64,000 nucleotides of DNA from Luoshenia tenuis (GTDB lineage Bacteria > Bacillota > Clostridia > Christensenellales > GCA-900066905): NCBI RefSeq assembly GCF_014384745.1, contig NZ_JACRSO010000005.1:1-64000 (forward strand). The letters are read 5' to 3'. A program made the translations under genes and the position numbers. Below the pieces are notes generated by a model, which was given only the letters and a program-made list of their open reading frames with translations, did not search any database and was not told the origin of the DNA. Shown in pieces: positions 26,146 through 33,921 of this stretch (positions are counted from its first letter, which is position 1; each line of letters opens with the position of its first letter).

Positions 26146-26667
26146 CTATACCCGGTTGACCGAGATGGTCATGCCCATATCCTTGAGGGTGCTGTCCGTC
26201 TGGGCCGGGTAGCCAAAGCTGGCGCCCAGCACGGCCTTGTAGCCCGCCGGGATGCCCAGGTCTGCCTTGAGCTGCGCGTCCTGCTCGATGCCCTGGGACG
26301 AGGCCCAAATGATCACCGAGCCCGCGCCCTGTTCCGCAGCGGCCAGGGCCATATTCTGCATCACGCCCGCGGCGTTGACAAAGCTGATGCCCGCATCCAC
26401 CTCCGCCCGGGCCGAGAGCAGGATATAGGCGGGCGGCCCGTACAGCGGGTCGTCCTGCGAGCCGGTCACCTTTTGGGTGGCCTGGGAGATGCGCGCGATC
26501 TTCCCGGCATCCTGCACCACGGTGATGTGCAGGTTCTCATAGCGGCCCATGCCCACCGGGCCCGCGCAGCCCGCCCGAAGGATCACGTCCAGCGCCGCCT
26601 CGTCCAGCTGCTTTGCGGCATACGCGCGCACCGAGTGGCGCGCGGCCATCGCCTGTTTCAAATCCAT
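26146..26667 (-). CDS. Nitroreductase family protein
   Basis: 173 residues from ATG 26667, preferred over ATG 26673 because GGGGAGGA stands 7 nt away from the former and touches the latter. It begins DLKQAMAARHSVRAYA, the FMN-binding RHSVR motif of the family, and contains LAAAEQGAGSVIIW. Such FMN enzymes reduce nitro compounds, quinones or flavins with NAD(P)H. The promoter (26703-26732) lies beside a MerR-type operator. Confidence 0.92.
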   Translation of the reverse strand: MDLKQAMAARHSVRAYAAKQLDEAALDVILRAGCAGPVGMGRYENLHITVVQDAGKIARISQATQKVTGSQDDPLYGPPAYILLSARAEVDAGISFVNAAGVMQNMALAAAEQGAGSVIIWASSQGIEQDAQLKADLGIPAGYKAVLGASFGYPAQTDSTLKDMGMTISVNRV

Positions 26668-26702
26668 TGTCATTCCTCCCCTTTTGCCTTATTTCTAATT
26701 CC

Positions 26703-26732
26703 ATCATAGCGCGGGGGCTAAGCCCCTGTCAA
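26703..26732 (-). promoter_or_regulatory. Promoter of the nitroreductase gene
   Basis: On the minus strand TTGACA (plus 26727-26732), 18-bp spacer, TATGAT (plus 26703-26708). The spacer contains GGGGC-TTA-GCCCC. It lies 13 bp from the MerR-type palindrome at 26745. Confidence 0.8.
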
Positions 26733-26739
26733 ATGGGGG

Positions 26740-26770
26740 TTGACCTGGAGCGCGCTCCAGAGGTTAAAGT
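26740..26770 (+). promoter_or_regulatory. MerR-type promoter with 19-bp spacer and palindromic operator
   Basis: -35 TTGACC (26740-26745), spacer of 19 bp, -10 TAAAGT (26765-26770). The spacer holds the perfect 16-bp palindrome CTGGAGCGCGCTCCAG (26745-26760). An over-long spacer with a centred palindrome is the hallmark of promoters that MerR-family activators untwist. No merR gene is in the window. Confidence 0.85.
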
Positions 26771-26787
26771 ATAAAGGGGAAAGAAAA

Positions 26788-26835
26788 GGGCCGCGCCCTT
26801 GCAACAGGGCATGGCCGCAACCCTATGATTTTTTT
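26788..26835 (+). terminator. Hairpin and T-run in the leader of the esterase remnant
   Basis: GGCC-GC-GCCCT (about 26789-26799) pairs with AGGGC-AT-GGCC (about 26806-26815) around TGCAAC; a TTTTTTTT run follows at about 26829. It may be an attenuator for the MerR-controlled transcript. Confidence 0.45.
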
Positions 26836-26852
26836 TGGAAGGATGTGTTTTT

Positions 26853-26997
26853 ATGGCGCTTATCACCCTTAACTTTTTTTCTCAGGCGCTGAACCGTATT
26901 GCCCTGCAACGTTGTTATCCCCTCGGATAAGGTGGTGGCCCGCGGGGCAGAGGCGGCACCTCGCGGCCCGTACAAGACGCTGTACCTGCTCCGCGCC
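26853..26997 (+). pseudogene. Frameshifted 5' remnant of a second esterase gene
   Basis: From ATG 26853 the reading MALITLNFFSQALNR aligns with MAQLQLNFISECLMR of the intact esterase at 24696. The frame then shifts by the addition or loss of bases near 26897, after which LPCNVVIPSDKVVA and YKTLYLL align with VPVNVIIPLDKIPL and FKTLYLL. Homology ends after about 50 codons at 26997, where unrelated GC-rich DNA begins. The catalytic region is gone, so no enzyme can be made. Confidence 0.85.
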
Positions 26998-27335
26998 GCC
27001 CCTTTGGCTTGCCCGGGCGGCGGCCCCGCTAAAGCCGGGACGGCGCCGGCTCCATGCGCCTGGGCGCGCTTTTTGGCTGAAGGCGCGCGCCAAAGCCCGC
27101 CAGGGCTCCTAGGCCGCCCGTTGCCCACCGCCATTGGTTTGCATTACCCTAAGGCTTTCGCTATAATGGTGGAAACACAGAGCATAAACCGACAAAACAG
27201 CTGGCGCACATGTCGTTCCAAGCGCGGGCAAGCAAGCTCATTATAAGCGCCTTGTCTGGCATTGGATCGCTTGCGCGCGAAATGGCAGAAGTGGAAATGA
27301 TAACCTGCGTGGGAAAGTATACTTTAACGTTCGTT
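26998..27335. other. Gap after the esterase remnant, no gene seen
   Basis: About 340 bases: first very GC-rich sequence, then from about 27275 a block GAAATGATAACCTGCGTGGG shared with the flanks of MITE copies at 43.2 and 22.6 kb. I see no coding signal. Confidence 0.5.
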
Positions 27336-27418
27336 GTCATTCAGAGGGAGGCCGTAAGGCCGAGCGAAGAATCTTGCGCATAAACAGGAAAACGGCGCTT
27401 GACCTGCTTTGCGCGGCT
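27336..27418 (+). repeat. MITE-like element, 3'-truncated copy
   Basis: Starts GTCATTCAGAGGGAGGCCGTAAGGCC and continues GCGAAGAATCTTGCGCATAAACAGG to CTTGACCTGC, matching the left half of the full copy at 43087. It then joins the 190-bp block described next, suggesting a nested or recombined repeat. Confidence 0.8.
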
Positions 27419-27479
27419 TAGCTTACGTGCTCGCCCCGGCAACAGCAAAGCCAGGCAACTCTCGGTTCGCTGTGGGCTT

Positions 27480-27672
27480 GGTCTGCGCGGCTTAACTTAT
27501 GTGCTCCCCCTGACAACGACAAAGTCAAGCAACTCGGGGTTCGCTGCGGATTCACCCTTCGCAGCACGTCGGCTGCTCGGGTTTATCTCGCGCTCATTGG
27601 GCGCTACGTTCGCTTCTTCCGCCACTGGCGGCGCTCGCTCCACGCCCTCACCGGGTACTGCGTTCGCTGCAA
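27480..27672 (+). repeat. 190-bp duplicated block, copy 1
   Basis: From GCGCGGCTTAACTTATGTGC to GGGTACTGCGTTCGCTGC, nearly identical to 36753-36943 in the same orientation. It contains the hairpin GCC-ACT-GGC near 27619. Open frames across it encode the same Ser/Ala/Arg-rich peptide in both copies, but codon use and lack of a ribosome site speak against a gene. Confidence 0.85.
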
Positions 27673-27906
27673 GTCTGGCTCTGCGGGTCGCCTCTGTTCG
27701 CTGAGGTTTCGGGCTTCGTGCCACAGGGCACTCGCCCTCAACTTACGCTCACAGAAATCATCGTGCCCTTCATCGCCCACTGGGCGCGGGCACTATAGAT
27801 TTCCACCGGCGCTCGCTGCGCGCCCTCGCTGGCGCTTCGGAATGACAGAATGTAACCTTTCCCCTTGCGCAAAAACCATATCTATAAAAGAGAGGAGAAC
27901 CCAAAG
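27673..27906. other. Repeat tail before the ADP-ribosylglycohydrolase gene
   Basis: About 230 bases holding TTCGGGCTTCGTGCC-type repeat sequence and a right-hand MITE scrap CTGGCGCTTCGGAATGACAG (27828-27847). The ribosome site GAGAGGAGAAC lies at 27889-27899. Confidence 0.5.
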
Positions 27907-30030
27907 ATGCGGATACCAAAGGATTATTTTTCCAGAGTGTATGCGGGCTGGCTGGGTAAGGTCATCGGCATCCGGCTGGGCGCGCCGGTAGAGGGCTGGA
28001 CGTATGAAAAAATCGCCAGGGTGTATGGGGAATTGACGGATTACCCCATGGCCTTTCGCAACTTCGCCGCGGATGACGACAGCAACGGCCCGATCTTTTT
28101 TGCCCGCGCCCTGGAGGACTGCCGGGACCTTACGGCCTTTTCCGCCCAGGATGTGGGGGAAGCGCTGCTCAATTACGCCCCCTTTGAGCATGGCTTTTTC
28201 TGGTGGGGCGGTTACGGCGTCTCTACCGAGCATACGGCCTATCTGAATTTGCGCTCCGGCATCCCGGCCCCACGCAGCGGAAGCAGCGCGCAAAACGGCA
28301 AAACGGTAGCCGAGCAGATCGGCGGGCAGATCTTTATCGACCCCTGGGGCCTGGTGGCGCCGGGCGATCCGGAGCTGGCGGCCGGGCTGGCCCGCAAGGC
28401 GGCCAGCGTGACTCACGATGGCGAGGGCGTCTACGGCGGCATTTTTGTGGCCTGCTGCATCAGCCTGGCCTTTACCCTAAAGGATATTAAAGACGTGATG
28501 GCCCGGGCGTTAACCTTTATCCCGGCCCAGAGCGAGTACGCCCGGGTGGTGGAGGCGGTAAGCGCCTTTTACCGGGCGCACCCGGAGGACTGGCGGGCCT
28601 GTTTTGGCTTTGTTAAGGCGAATTTCGGCTACGATAAATACCCCGGCAACTGCCACATCATCCCCAACGCTGGGGTGATGGCGCTTGCCATGCTCTATGG
28701 CGGCGGGGATTTTAGCCGCACCATCACCATCTGCAACATGTGCGGCTGGGATACGGATTGCAATGCGGGCAATGTGGGCTGCATCATGGGGGTGCTGTGC
28801 GGCCTGGAGGGAATCGACGAGAAGTGGATCAAACCCATTGGCGATTTTCTGGCCTGTTCCAGCGTGCTGGGGGCGCTAAACGCGCAGGATATCCCCTATG
28901 GCGCGGGCTTTTTCGCCCGGATGGCTTACCGTCTGGCGGGGGAGGAGATGCCTGAAGCCTGGCAGGAGGTCTTATCCGGCCCGCAGCAGCGCTGCCATTT
29001 TGAGTTTCCCGGAAGCACGCACGCGCTGCGGGTGCAGACCAGCGGGCTATATCACCTGGCCAATAGCCAGGAGCAGGCGCACACCGGATGCCGCTCTTTG
29101 CGCTGGGTGATTGGCAACGCGGCCTCGGGCGAGCTGCATTACCTTTATAAGCAAACCTATTACCGTCCGGAGGACTTTGACGACTCGCGTTACGATCCGG
29201 CCTTCTCGCCGCTGGTCTATCCCGGCCAGCGTTTGCACCTGAGCATCCGCCCGGGCCTGGAGCCCGGAGAGATGGCGGCCTGGGCGCAGCCCTACGTGCG
29301 CGATGGGCGCACGGGCGAGGTGGTAACGGGGCAGTGGGTTGCGCTGGATCAGCCCAGGTGGTATGAGCTGTCCCTGCAGATCCCCGCCGGAAGCGGGCTG
29401 ATCGGCCAGGCGGGCGTGATTTTGTGCGGCAGGGGCAAGGGGTTTGAGACCTCCTCGCTGACCGTGTATGTGGATGACCTGTATTTTGACGGGACGCCGG
29501 AGTATACCGTGGATTTTGCCCGGGAGAATATCGAGGTCTGGAACGGCGCGCTGCACCAGGAGATCAGCCAGTTTACCCGCCTGAAGGGGGTGGCCTATCT
29601 GGAGGGGGATTGCCTTGGGGTATCCTGCCATGATTTTGGCGCGGTCTACACCGGCGGGGATTTTGAGGATTACAGCTGCTCGGCCACGCTGGAGCCGGTC
29701 ATCGGCCAGTGGCATCTGCTGAATTTCCGGGTGCAGGGGGCGATACGCAGCTATGCGGCGGGCTTTGCGCCCGACGGCCGGTTGGTGCTGATGAAGAACC
29801 AGAACGGTTACCGCGTCCTTTGCAGCTGCCCCTTCCCCTGGGAGCACGCAAAGCGCTACCGGCTGCGTATTTCGGCGCGCGGCGCAGCGTTATCCCTGGC
29901 GGTGGATGGGCAGACGCTGCTCTCTTATGAGGATGGGGATGCGCCTTACCTGCGCGGCGCCGTGGGGCTGTGCGTGCTGGAGGGCAGCCACTGCCGCTAC
30001 CGGGATCTCAAGGTGGCCGGCCCGGTATAA
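27907..30030 (+). CDS. ADP-ribosylglycohydrolase with C-terminal beta-sandwich-like region
   Basis: 707 residues from ATG 27907. The N-terminal half (about 1-365) is an ADP-ribosylglycohydrolase domain: GWLGKVIGIRLGAPVEGW, the metal-site cluster DDD at 56-58, and GWDTDCNAGNVGCIMG (280-295) with its paired Asp ligands. Such enzymes cleave ADP-ribose from arginine or related acceptors, or act on nucleoside-type ligands. The C-terminal half (about 375-707) looks all-beta, and its end (from VDFARENIEVW, with YSCSATLEPVIGQWHLLNFRV and RYRLRISARGAALSLAVDG) resembles the concanavalin-like domain of sugar-acting enzymes. No signal peptide. trxB follows after 65 nt. Substrate unknown. Confidence 0.85.
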   Translation: MRIPKDYFSRVYAGWLGKVIGIRLGAPVEGWTYEKIARVYGELTDYPMAFRNFAADDDSNGPIFFARALEDCRDLTAFSAQDVGEALLNYAPFEHGFFWWGGYGVSTEHTAYLNLRSGIPAPRSGSSAQNGKTVAEQIGGQIFIDPWGLVAPGDPELAAGLARKAASVTHDGEGVYGGIFVACCISLAFTLKDIKDVMARALTFIPAQSEYARVVEAVSAFYRAHPEDWRACFGFVKANFGYDKYPGNCHIIPNAGVMALAMLYGGGDFSRTITICNMCGWDTDCNAGNVGCIMGVLCGLEGIDEKWIKPIGDFLACSSVLGALNAQDIPYGAGFFARMAYRLAGEEMPEAWQEVLSGPQQRCHFEFPGSTHALRVQTSGLYHLANSQEQAHTGCRSLRWVIGNAASGELHYLYKQTYYRPEDFDDSRYDPAFSPLVYPGQRLHLSIRPGLEPGEMAAWAQPYVRDGRTGEVVTGQWVALDQPRWYELSLQIPAGSGLIGQAGVILCGRGKGFETSSLTVYVDDLYFDGTPEYTVDFARENIEVWNGALHQEISQFTRLKGVAYLEGDCLGVSCHDFGAVYTGGDFEDYSCSATLEPVIGQWHLLNFRVQGAIRSYAAGFAPDGRLVLMKNQNGYRVLCSCPFPWEHAKRYRLRISARGAALSLAVDGQTLLSYEDGDAPYLRGAVGLCVLEGSHCRYRDLKVAGPV

Positions 30031-30095
30031 AAGCGGCGCAACCGGCTACAATGATAAGCATACGGATAAAATTGGATGAGATGGAGTGAAACGCC

Positions 30096-31016
30096 ATGCT
30101 GGATTGTTTGATCATCGGCGGCGGCCCGGCGGGGCTGACGGCCGCATTGTACGCTGCCCGGGGCGGCCTTGATACACTGGTGCTGGAAAAGACCTTTGCC
30201 GGCGGCCAGGCGGCCACCACCAGCCTGATCGAGAATTACCCCGGCTTCCCCAAAGGGGTGGAGGGGCCGGAGCTGGCCATGCTGCTCCAGAGCCAGGCCG
30301 AGGCCATGGGCGCCAAATTCGAGTACGCCCAGGCGGAGCGGCTGGAGCTAAACGGCCCGGTCAAGGCCGCCATCCTGCCGGGCGGGGAGCGGCGGGAGGC
30401 CCGCAGCCTGATCCTGGCCCTGGGGGCGGAGCCGCGCACCTTGGGCCTTGCGGACGAGGCGCGCCTGCGCGGGCGGGGCGTATCCTACTGCGCCACCTGC
30501 GATGGCGCGTTTTTCAAGGATAAAGAGGTGTTCGTAGTGGGCGGGGGCGATACCGCCGCGGAGGACGCCCTGTTTTTGACCCGCTTTGCCGCCCGGGTGC
30601 ACCTGGTGCACCGGCGCGATGCCCTGCGCGCCGCGCGGGTGCTGCAAAAGCGCATCTTTGCCCACCCCAAGATCGTGCTGCATTGGGACAGCGTGGTCAC
30701 CGCCCTTTCCGGGGATACCCGCCTGGAGAAGATCACCCTGCAAAACCGCAAGACCGGGGCGGAGCAGACCCTGCCGGCGGACGGGCTGTTCGTAGCCATC
30801 GGCACCATTCCCCAGACCGAGATCGTGCGGGGGCAGCTGGCGCTGGACGAGGCGGGCTATATCCTGGCGGATGACCATATGCGCACAGAGATCCCGGGCG
30901 TATTCGCCGCCGGGGATGCGCTGCAAAAGCCCCTGCGGCAGATCGTCACCGCCGCCGCAGACGGGGCCGTGGCCGGCTGGCAGGCCGAGAGCTACATCGG
31001 CGAGCTGGAGGACTGA
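30096..31016 (+). CDS. trxB: Thioredoxin reductase-like FAD oxidoreductase
   Basis: 306 residues. FAD-binding GGGPAGLTAALYAARGG at 9-25, redox-active CATC at 132-135, NADP-binding GGGDTAAEDALFL near 151 and GVFAAGDALQKPLRQIVTAAADGA at the C-terminal FAD site. It reduces thioredoxin or a thioredoxin-like partner. No thioredoxin gene is adjacent, so a specialised partner is possible. ATG 30096 follows GATGGAGTG. Confidence 0.93.
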   Translation: MLDCLIIGGGPAGLTAALYAARGGLDTLVLEKTFAGGQAATTSLIENYPGFPKGVEGPELAMLLQSQAEAMGAKFEYAQAERLELNGPVKAAILPGGERREARSLILALGAEPRTLGLADEARLRGRGVSYCATCDGAFFKDKEVFVVGGGDTAAEDALFLTRFAARVHLVHRRDALRAARVLQKRIFAHPKIVLHWDSVVTALSGDTRLEKITLQNRKTGAEQTLPADGLFVAIGTIPQTEIVRGQLALDEAGYILADDHMRTEIPGVFAAGDALQKPLRQIVTAAADGAVAGWQAESYIGELED

Positions 31017-31048
31017 GGCCCAAGGGGTTTGCTCCCTGCGCCCCATCT

Positions 31049-31095
31049 GTCATGCAGAGCGAGGCCGAAGCCCCGGGCGAAGCATCTCCCGCGTG
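31049..31095 (+). repeat. MITE left-end fragment
   Basis: GTCATGCAGAGCGAGGCCGA followed by GGGCGAAGCATCTCCCGCG resembles the first 45 bases of the MITE family, then diverges. Confidence 0.65.
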
Positions 31096-31198
31096 CGCTG
31101 TTGGCCGCGCCTATCCGCGCCGCCTGTCAAAAAGCAATAGCGGGAAAAGGGCCGGAGCATCCTGGACAGGACAGCCGGTAATCCCAACAAACAATAGC

Positions 31199-31228
31199 AA
31201 AAAGCCCCGCATTTGCGGGGCTTTTTTT
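31199..31228. terminator. Bidirectional terminator between trxB and the CAP gene
   Basis: AAAAAGCCCCGC (31199-31210), ATTT loop, GCGGGGCTTTTTTT. A perfect stem with A- and T-runs that serves the converging genes on both strands. Confidence 0.94.
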
Positions 31229-31262
31229 GCTGCCGGGCGACCCGGCCGTCATTACAAAGCGC

Positions 31263-32123
31263 TTACTTCCCGACGAACACCTGCGCCAGGGTCACATAGC
31301 CGTTGGCATCCGTCACGATGCCGATGCCCACATGGGTATAACCCTTGCCCAGAATATTGGCCTTGTGGCCAGCGGAGTTCATCAGCGCCACATGGGCCTT
31401 TTCCACATTGGCGTTTTTGGCGATGTTCTCGCCCGCCGAGCGGTAGGAGACCCCGTAGCGGCTGAGCATGCTCCCGATGTCGCCATAGGTGGGGGACTCG
31501 TGGGCAAAGTAGTTGTTGTTTACCATATCCTGTGCCTTGAGGCGGGCCACCTTTTGCACGGTGGGGTCCACCTGCAGGGCGCTAAGGCCCTGCTTGGCCC
31601 GCTCCTCATTGACCATGTTCAGCATGGATTGCTCCAGCGCCGTCATGGAGCCGGAGGCCTCCGGCGTAGTGGTGGGCTGGGCGCTGGGCGTGGCGGTAGG
31701 CTTTGCTGAAGGCTTGGGCGTAGCCGTGGCGCTGGGGGCCGCGCTGGGCTGCGGGGTGGCGGTGGGTCGCTCCGTAGGCGTCGGCTGGGCGCTGGGGGCT
31801 GCCGTGGGCGCTGCCGATGGCGCGGGCGTCGCCGTAGCGCTGGGCGTGGCTTGCGGCGTTTGGGTAGGCGTAGCGCTGGGCGTTGCCTGCGGCCCCTGGG
31901 TAGGCCGGGGCGTCAGGCTGGGGCAGCCGGGCTTAATGGTGATGGCGCAGCCCGGCCAGGGGCGCAGCTGCGGGCAGCGGTAGATGGCGATAAAGCGGAT
32001 GGCGCAGCGGTTCAGACCGTAGTAATTTACGCCCCGGGCGGCGGCCTGGCCCGTAGGCGCGCCGGCCAGCAGCAGCGTAGCGGTCAGCGCGCCGGCCAGT
32101 ATGGTTTTCATGGATCGATGCAT
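31263..32123 (-). CDS. Secreted CAP-domain (SCP/PR1-like) protein with low-complexity linker
   Basis: 286 residues from ATG 32123 (AAAGGAG 10 nt upstream). Signal peptide in residues 1-28 (TILAGALTATLLLAGAPTGQA). A short Cys-containing segment (about 30-68: RCAIRF, RCPQL, GCAI, GCPS) is followed by a Pro/Thr/Ala/Ser linker (69-157) built from ATPSATPT- and SAAPTA-like units. The C-terminal CAP domain (about 160-286) shows LNMVNEERAKQGL, FAHESPTYGD, AGENIAKN and NSAGHKANIL, including the usual His/Glu residues. Likely an extracellular or wall-bound protein of unknown activity. Confidence 0.9.
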   Translation of the reverse strand: MHRSMKTILAGALTATLLLAGAPTGQAAARGVNYYGLNRCAIRFIAIYRCPQLRPWPGCAITIKPGCPSLTPRPTQGPQATPSATPTQTPQATPSATATPAPSAAPTAAPSAQPTPTERPTATPQPSAAPSATATPKPSAKPTATPSAQPTTTPEASGSMTALEQSMLNMVNEERAKQGLSALQVDPTVQKVARLKAQDMVNNNYFAHESPTYGDIGSMLSRYGVSYRSAGENIAKNANVEKAHVALMNSAGHKANILGKGYTHVGIGIVTDANGYVTLAQVFVGK

Positions 32124-32406
32124 GTTAAACTCACTCCTTTAAAATAATTCACACGGGGGCTTGATTTTTCATATGCTTCATGGTACAAAGTATAAGACAC
32201 CTTTCCGGAAGGGGCGGGGGGTTGCCCGTTGACCGTATCCTAACGCAAATTGTTACGAAAATGCAATAAATTTGGAAGCGGGCTTCCAAGGTAAGTTTTT
32301 CCAAGCGCCCGCTGCTTTGGATATGCGCATGCCCCGGCAGGGTGCCGCATAAGATGGCGACACGTAGGTCAAATCAACAATCGTGCGAAAAGGAGAGGAT
32401 TCGTTC
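32124..32406. promoter_or_regulatory. Divergent intergenic region with perfect inverted repeat
   Basis: About 280 bases between the CAP gene and the zinc-ribbon gene. TTGGAAGC (32272-32279), GG, GCTTCCAA (32282-32289) is a perfect 18-bp inverted repeat and a candidate operator or hairpin; TTCCAAGC recurs at about 32299. I find no convincing -35/-10 pair for either gene. Confidence 0.45.
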
Positions 32407-32844
32407 ATGGCGTTGGTGAAGTGCCCTCGGTGTGAAGTGAATTACATGCGCGATACGGATCAGTATTGCGCCGTGTGCCGTAAGGAAATGAATATGAAGA
32501 TCAATGCCGACCCCAAGGTGGAGATGTGCGTGGAGTGCGGAGAGAATCCCGCCCTGCCGGGGAAGGACGTTTGCCTGGCCTGTTACCAAGAGGGGTTGCA
32601 CGCCGTCGTGGAGGAGGACCCGCCCCAGAGCTGGGACGAGGATGAGGATACCGAGCTGGAAGAGGCCGGCGCGGATATTTTAGACGATGAGGCGGATATC
32701 GACCTGGAGGACGTGGAAGAGCTGGAGGATCTGGAGGATATCGCCCTGGAAGAGGACGACGAGATCCCCACCGACGAGCTGCGGGAGATCCAGAGCGACC
32801 TGGGGATGGACGAGGAAGAAGAGGAGGACGCGGAGGACTTTTAG
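32407..32844 (+). CDS. Zinc-ribbon protein with acidic C-terminal tail
   Basis: 145 residues from ATG 32407 (AAAAGGAGAG upstream). Four CxxC pairs in the first 65 residues: CPRC, CAVC, CVEC and CLAC, arranged as two possible zinc ribbons. Residues 75-145 are almost purely acidic (EDEDTELEEAG, DIDLEDVEELEDLED, MDEEEEEDAEDF). The acidic tail may mimic nucleic acid or bind basic proteins. I do not recognise a named family. A strong terminator follows. Confidence 0.85.
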   Translation: MALVKCPRCEVNYMRDTDQYCAVCRKEMNMKINADPKVEMCVECGENPALPGKDVCLACYQEGLHAVVEEDPPQSWDEDEDTELEEAGADILDDEADIDLEDVEELEDLEDIALEEDDEIPTDELREIQSDLGMDEEEEEDAEDF

Positions 32845-32877
32845 CCCGCCCGCTTCACCCTTTACGATAGCTTTCGG

Positions 32878-32911
32878 GGACCGCCTGGGTCAAAGCAGGC
32901 GGTCCTTTTTG
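32878..32911 (+). terminator. Terminator of the zinc-ribbon gene
   Basis: GGACCGCCTG (32878-32887), loop GGTCAAAG, CAGGCGGTCC (32896-32905), TTTTT. Perfect 10-bp stem. Confidence 0.95.
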
Positions 32912-32953
32912 CGGGCCCGCGCGGCAAACGGCCGGGCCGGGGAAGGGGACTGG

Positions 32954-33655
32954 ATGAGGATTTTTGCAATAGGGGATCTGCACCTGTCGGGCGCGCAGCC
33001 CAAGAGCATGGATGTTTTCGGCCGCCACTGGGCCAGGCATTGGGACCGTATCCGCGCCAACTGGCGGGAGGTGGTGCAGCCACAGGACGTGGTGCTGGTG
33101 CCCGGGGACATCAGCTGGGCGATGGATTTAGGCGGCGCCCAGGTGGACCTGGACGAGATCTGCCAGATGCCGGGGCAAAAGGTGCTGCTGCGGGGCAACC
33201 ACGATTACTGGTGGTCCAGCCTGAGCCGGGTGCGCGCGGCCCTGTGGGGGGATACCTATGCCCTGCAAAACGACTGTATCCGCCTGGGGGATGCGGCGGT
33301 GTGCGGCACCCGCGGGTGGCTGTGCCCCAACCCGGGGCAGTTCAGCGTGCAGGATGAAAAGATCTATAACCGGGAGCTGGGGCGGATGGAGCTCTCCCTC
33401 AAGGCCTTTCAAAAGACCGGCCTGCCCACGGAAAACCTGGTGGTGATGACCCACTATCCCCCCTTTAACGACCATCAGGAGCCCTCCGGCTTTACGGCGC
33501 TTTACGCCCAGTACGGCGTGAAGCGGGCAGTGTACGGGCACCTGCACGGGGCGGGGCTGCGCAACGCCTATGAGGGCACCATGGACGGGGTGCAGTATTT
33601 TCTCACCTCCTGCGATTATCTGGAGTTCAAGCTCCAGCTCATCGCGCAGATTTAA
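32954..33655 (+). CDS. Metallophosphoesterase
   Basis: 233 residues from ATG 32954 (GGAAGGGGA upstream). The calcineurin-like motifs are in order: GDLHLSG (metal 1), GDISWAMD, GNHDYWW, THYPPF and GHLHGAG. These bind two metal ions for hydrolysis of phosphate esters. Similar proteins are common in Clostridia but their substrate is not known. It starts just after the terminator of the zinc-ribbon gene, with no obvious promoter. Confidence 0.93.
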   Translation: MRIFAIGDLHLSGAQPKSMDVFGRHWARHWDRIRANWREVVQPQDVVLVPGDISWAMDLGGAQVDLDEICQMPGQKVLLRGNHDYWWSSLSRVRAALWGDTYALQNDCIRLGDAAVCGTRGWLCPNPGQFSVQDEKIYNRELGRMELSLKAFQKTGLPTENLVVMTHYPPFNDHQEPSGFTALYAQYGVKRAVYGHLHGAGLRNAYEGTMDGVQYFLTSCDYLEFKLQLIAQI

Positions 33656-33707
33656 GGCCCGTTTTATCCCCCGGCGCTTGATGCGCCACGGGCCGCCGGA
33701 AGCGGAG

Positions 33708-33763
33708 AAAACGCCTCCCTTTGCGCCTGCGTTTGCTGCAATACGGCGCGCGGGGAGGCGTTT
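33708..33763 (+). terminator. Large hairpin after the metallophosphoesterase gene
   Basis: AAACGCCTCCC (33709-33719) pairs with GGGAGGCGTTT (33753-33763); inside, GCGCC (33723-) can pair with GGCGC (about 33745). The T-tract is only three bases, so termination is uncertain. Confidence 0.4.
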
Positions 33764-33844
33764 AATGCGCCTGCACGCCCCAGGGCGGCGGAGCATTTAC
33801 CGGCAGGGAGCGATGCCCCGGCTGCCATTTATCCGGCGTTGATA

Positions 33845-33873
33845 TTTACGCTTCCTGCCGCGTATGCTATAAT
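33845..33873 (+). promoter_or_regulatory. Extended -10 promoter of glmM
   Basis: TTTACG (33845-33850), 17-bp spacer, extended TGC-TATAAT (33865-33873). The perfect -10 and the TG extension compensate for the poor -35. Confidence 0.75.
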
Positions 33874-33921
33874 AAACGGGATTTTTGTCAAACCATTTGT
33901 AAAGAAGGGGGACATCCGAAT

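Noticed and set aside
30020..30052. Separate promoter for trxB
   Set aside because: TACAAT at 30047-30052 has no acceptable -35 partner; co-transcription with the preceding gene is equally possible.
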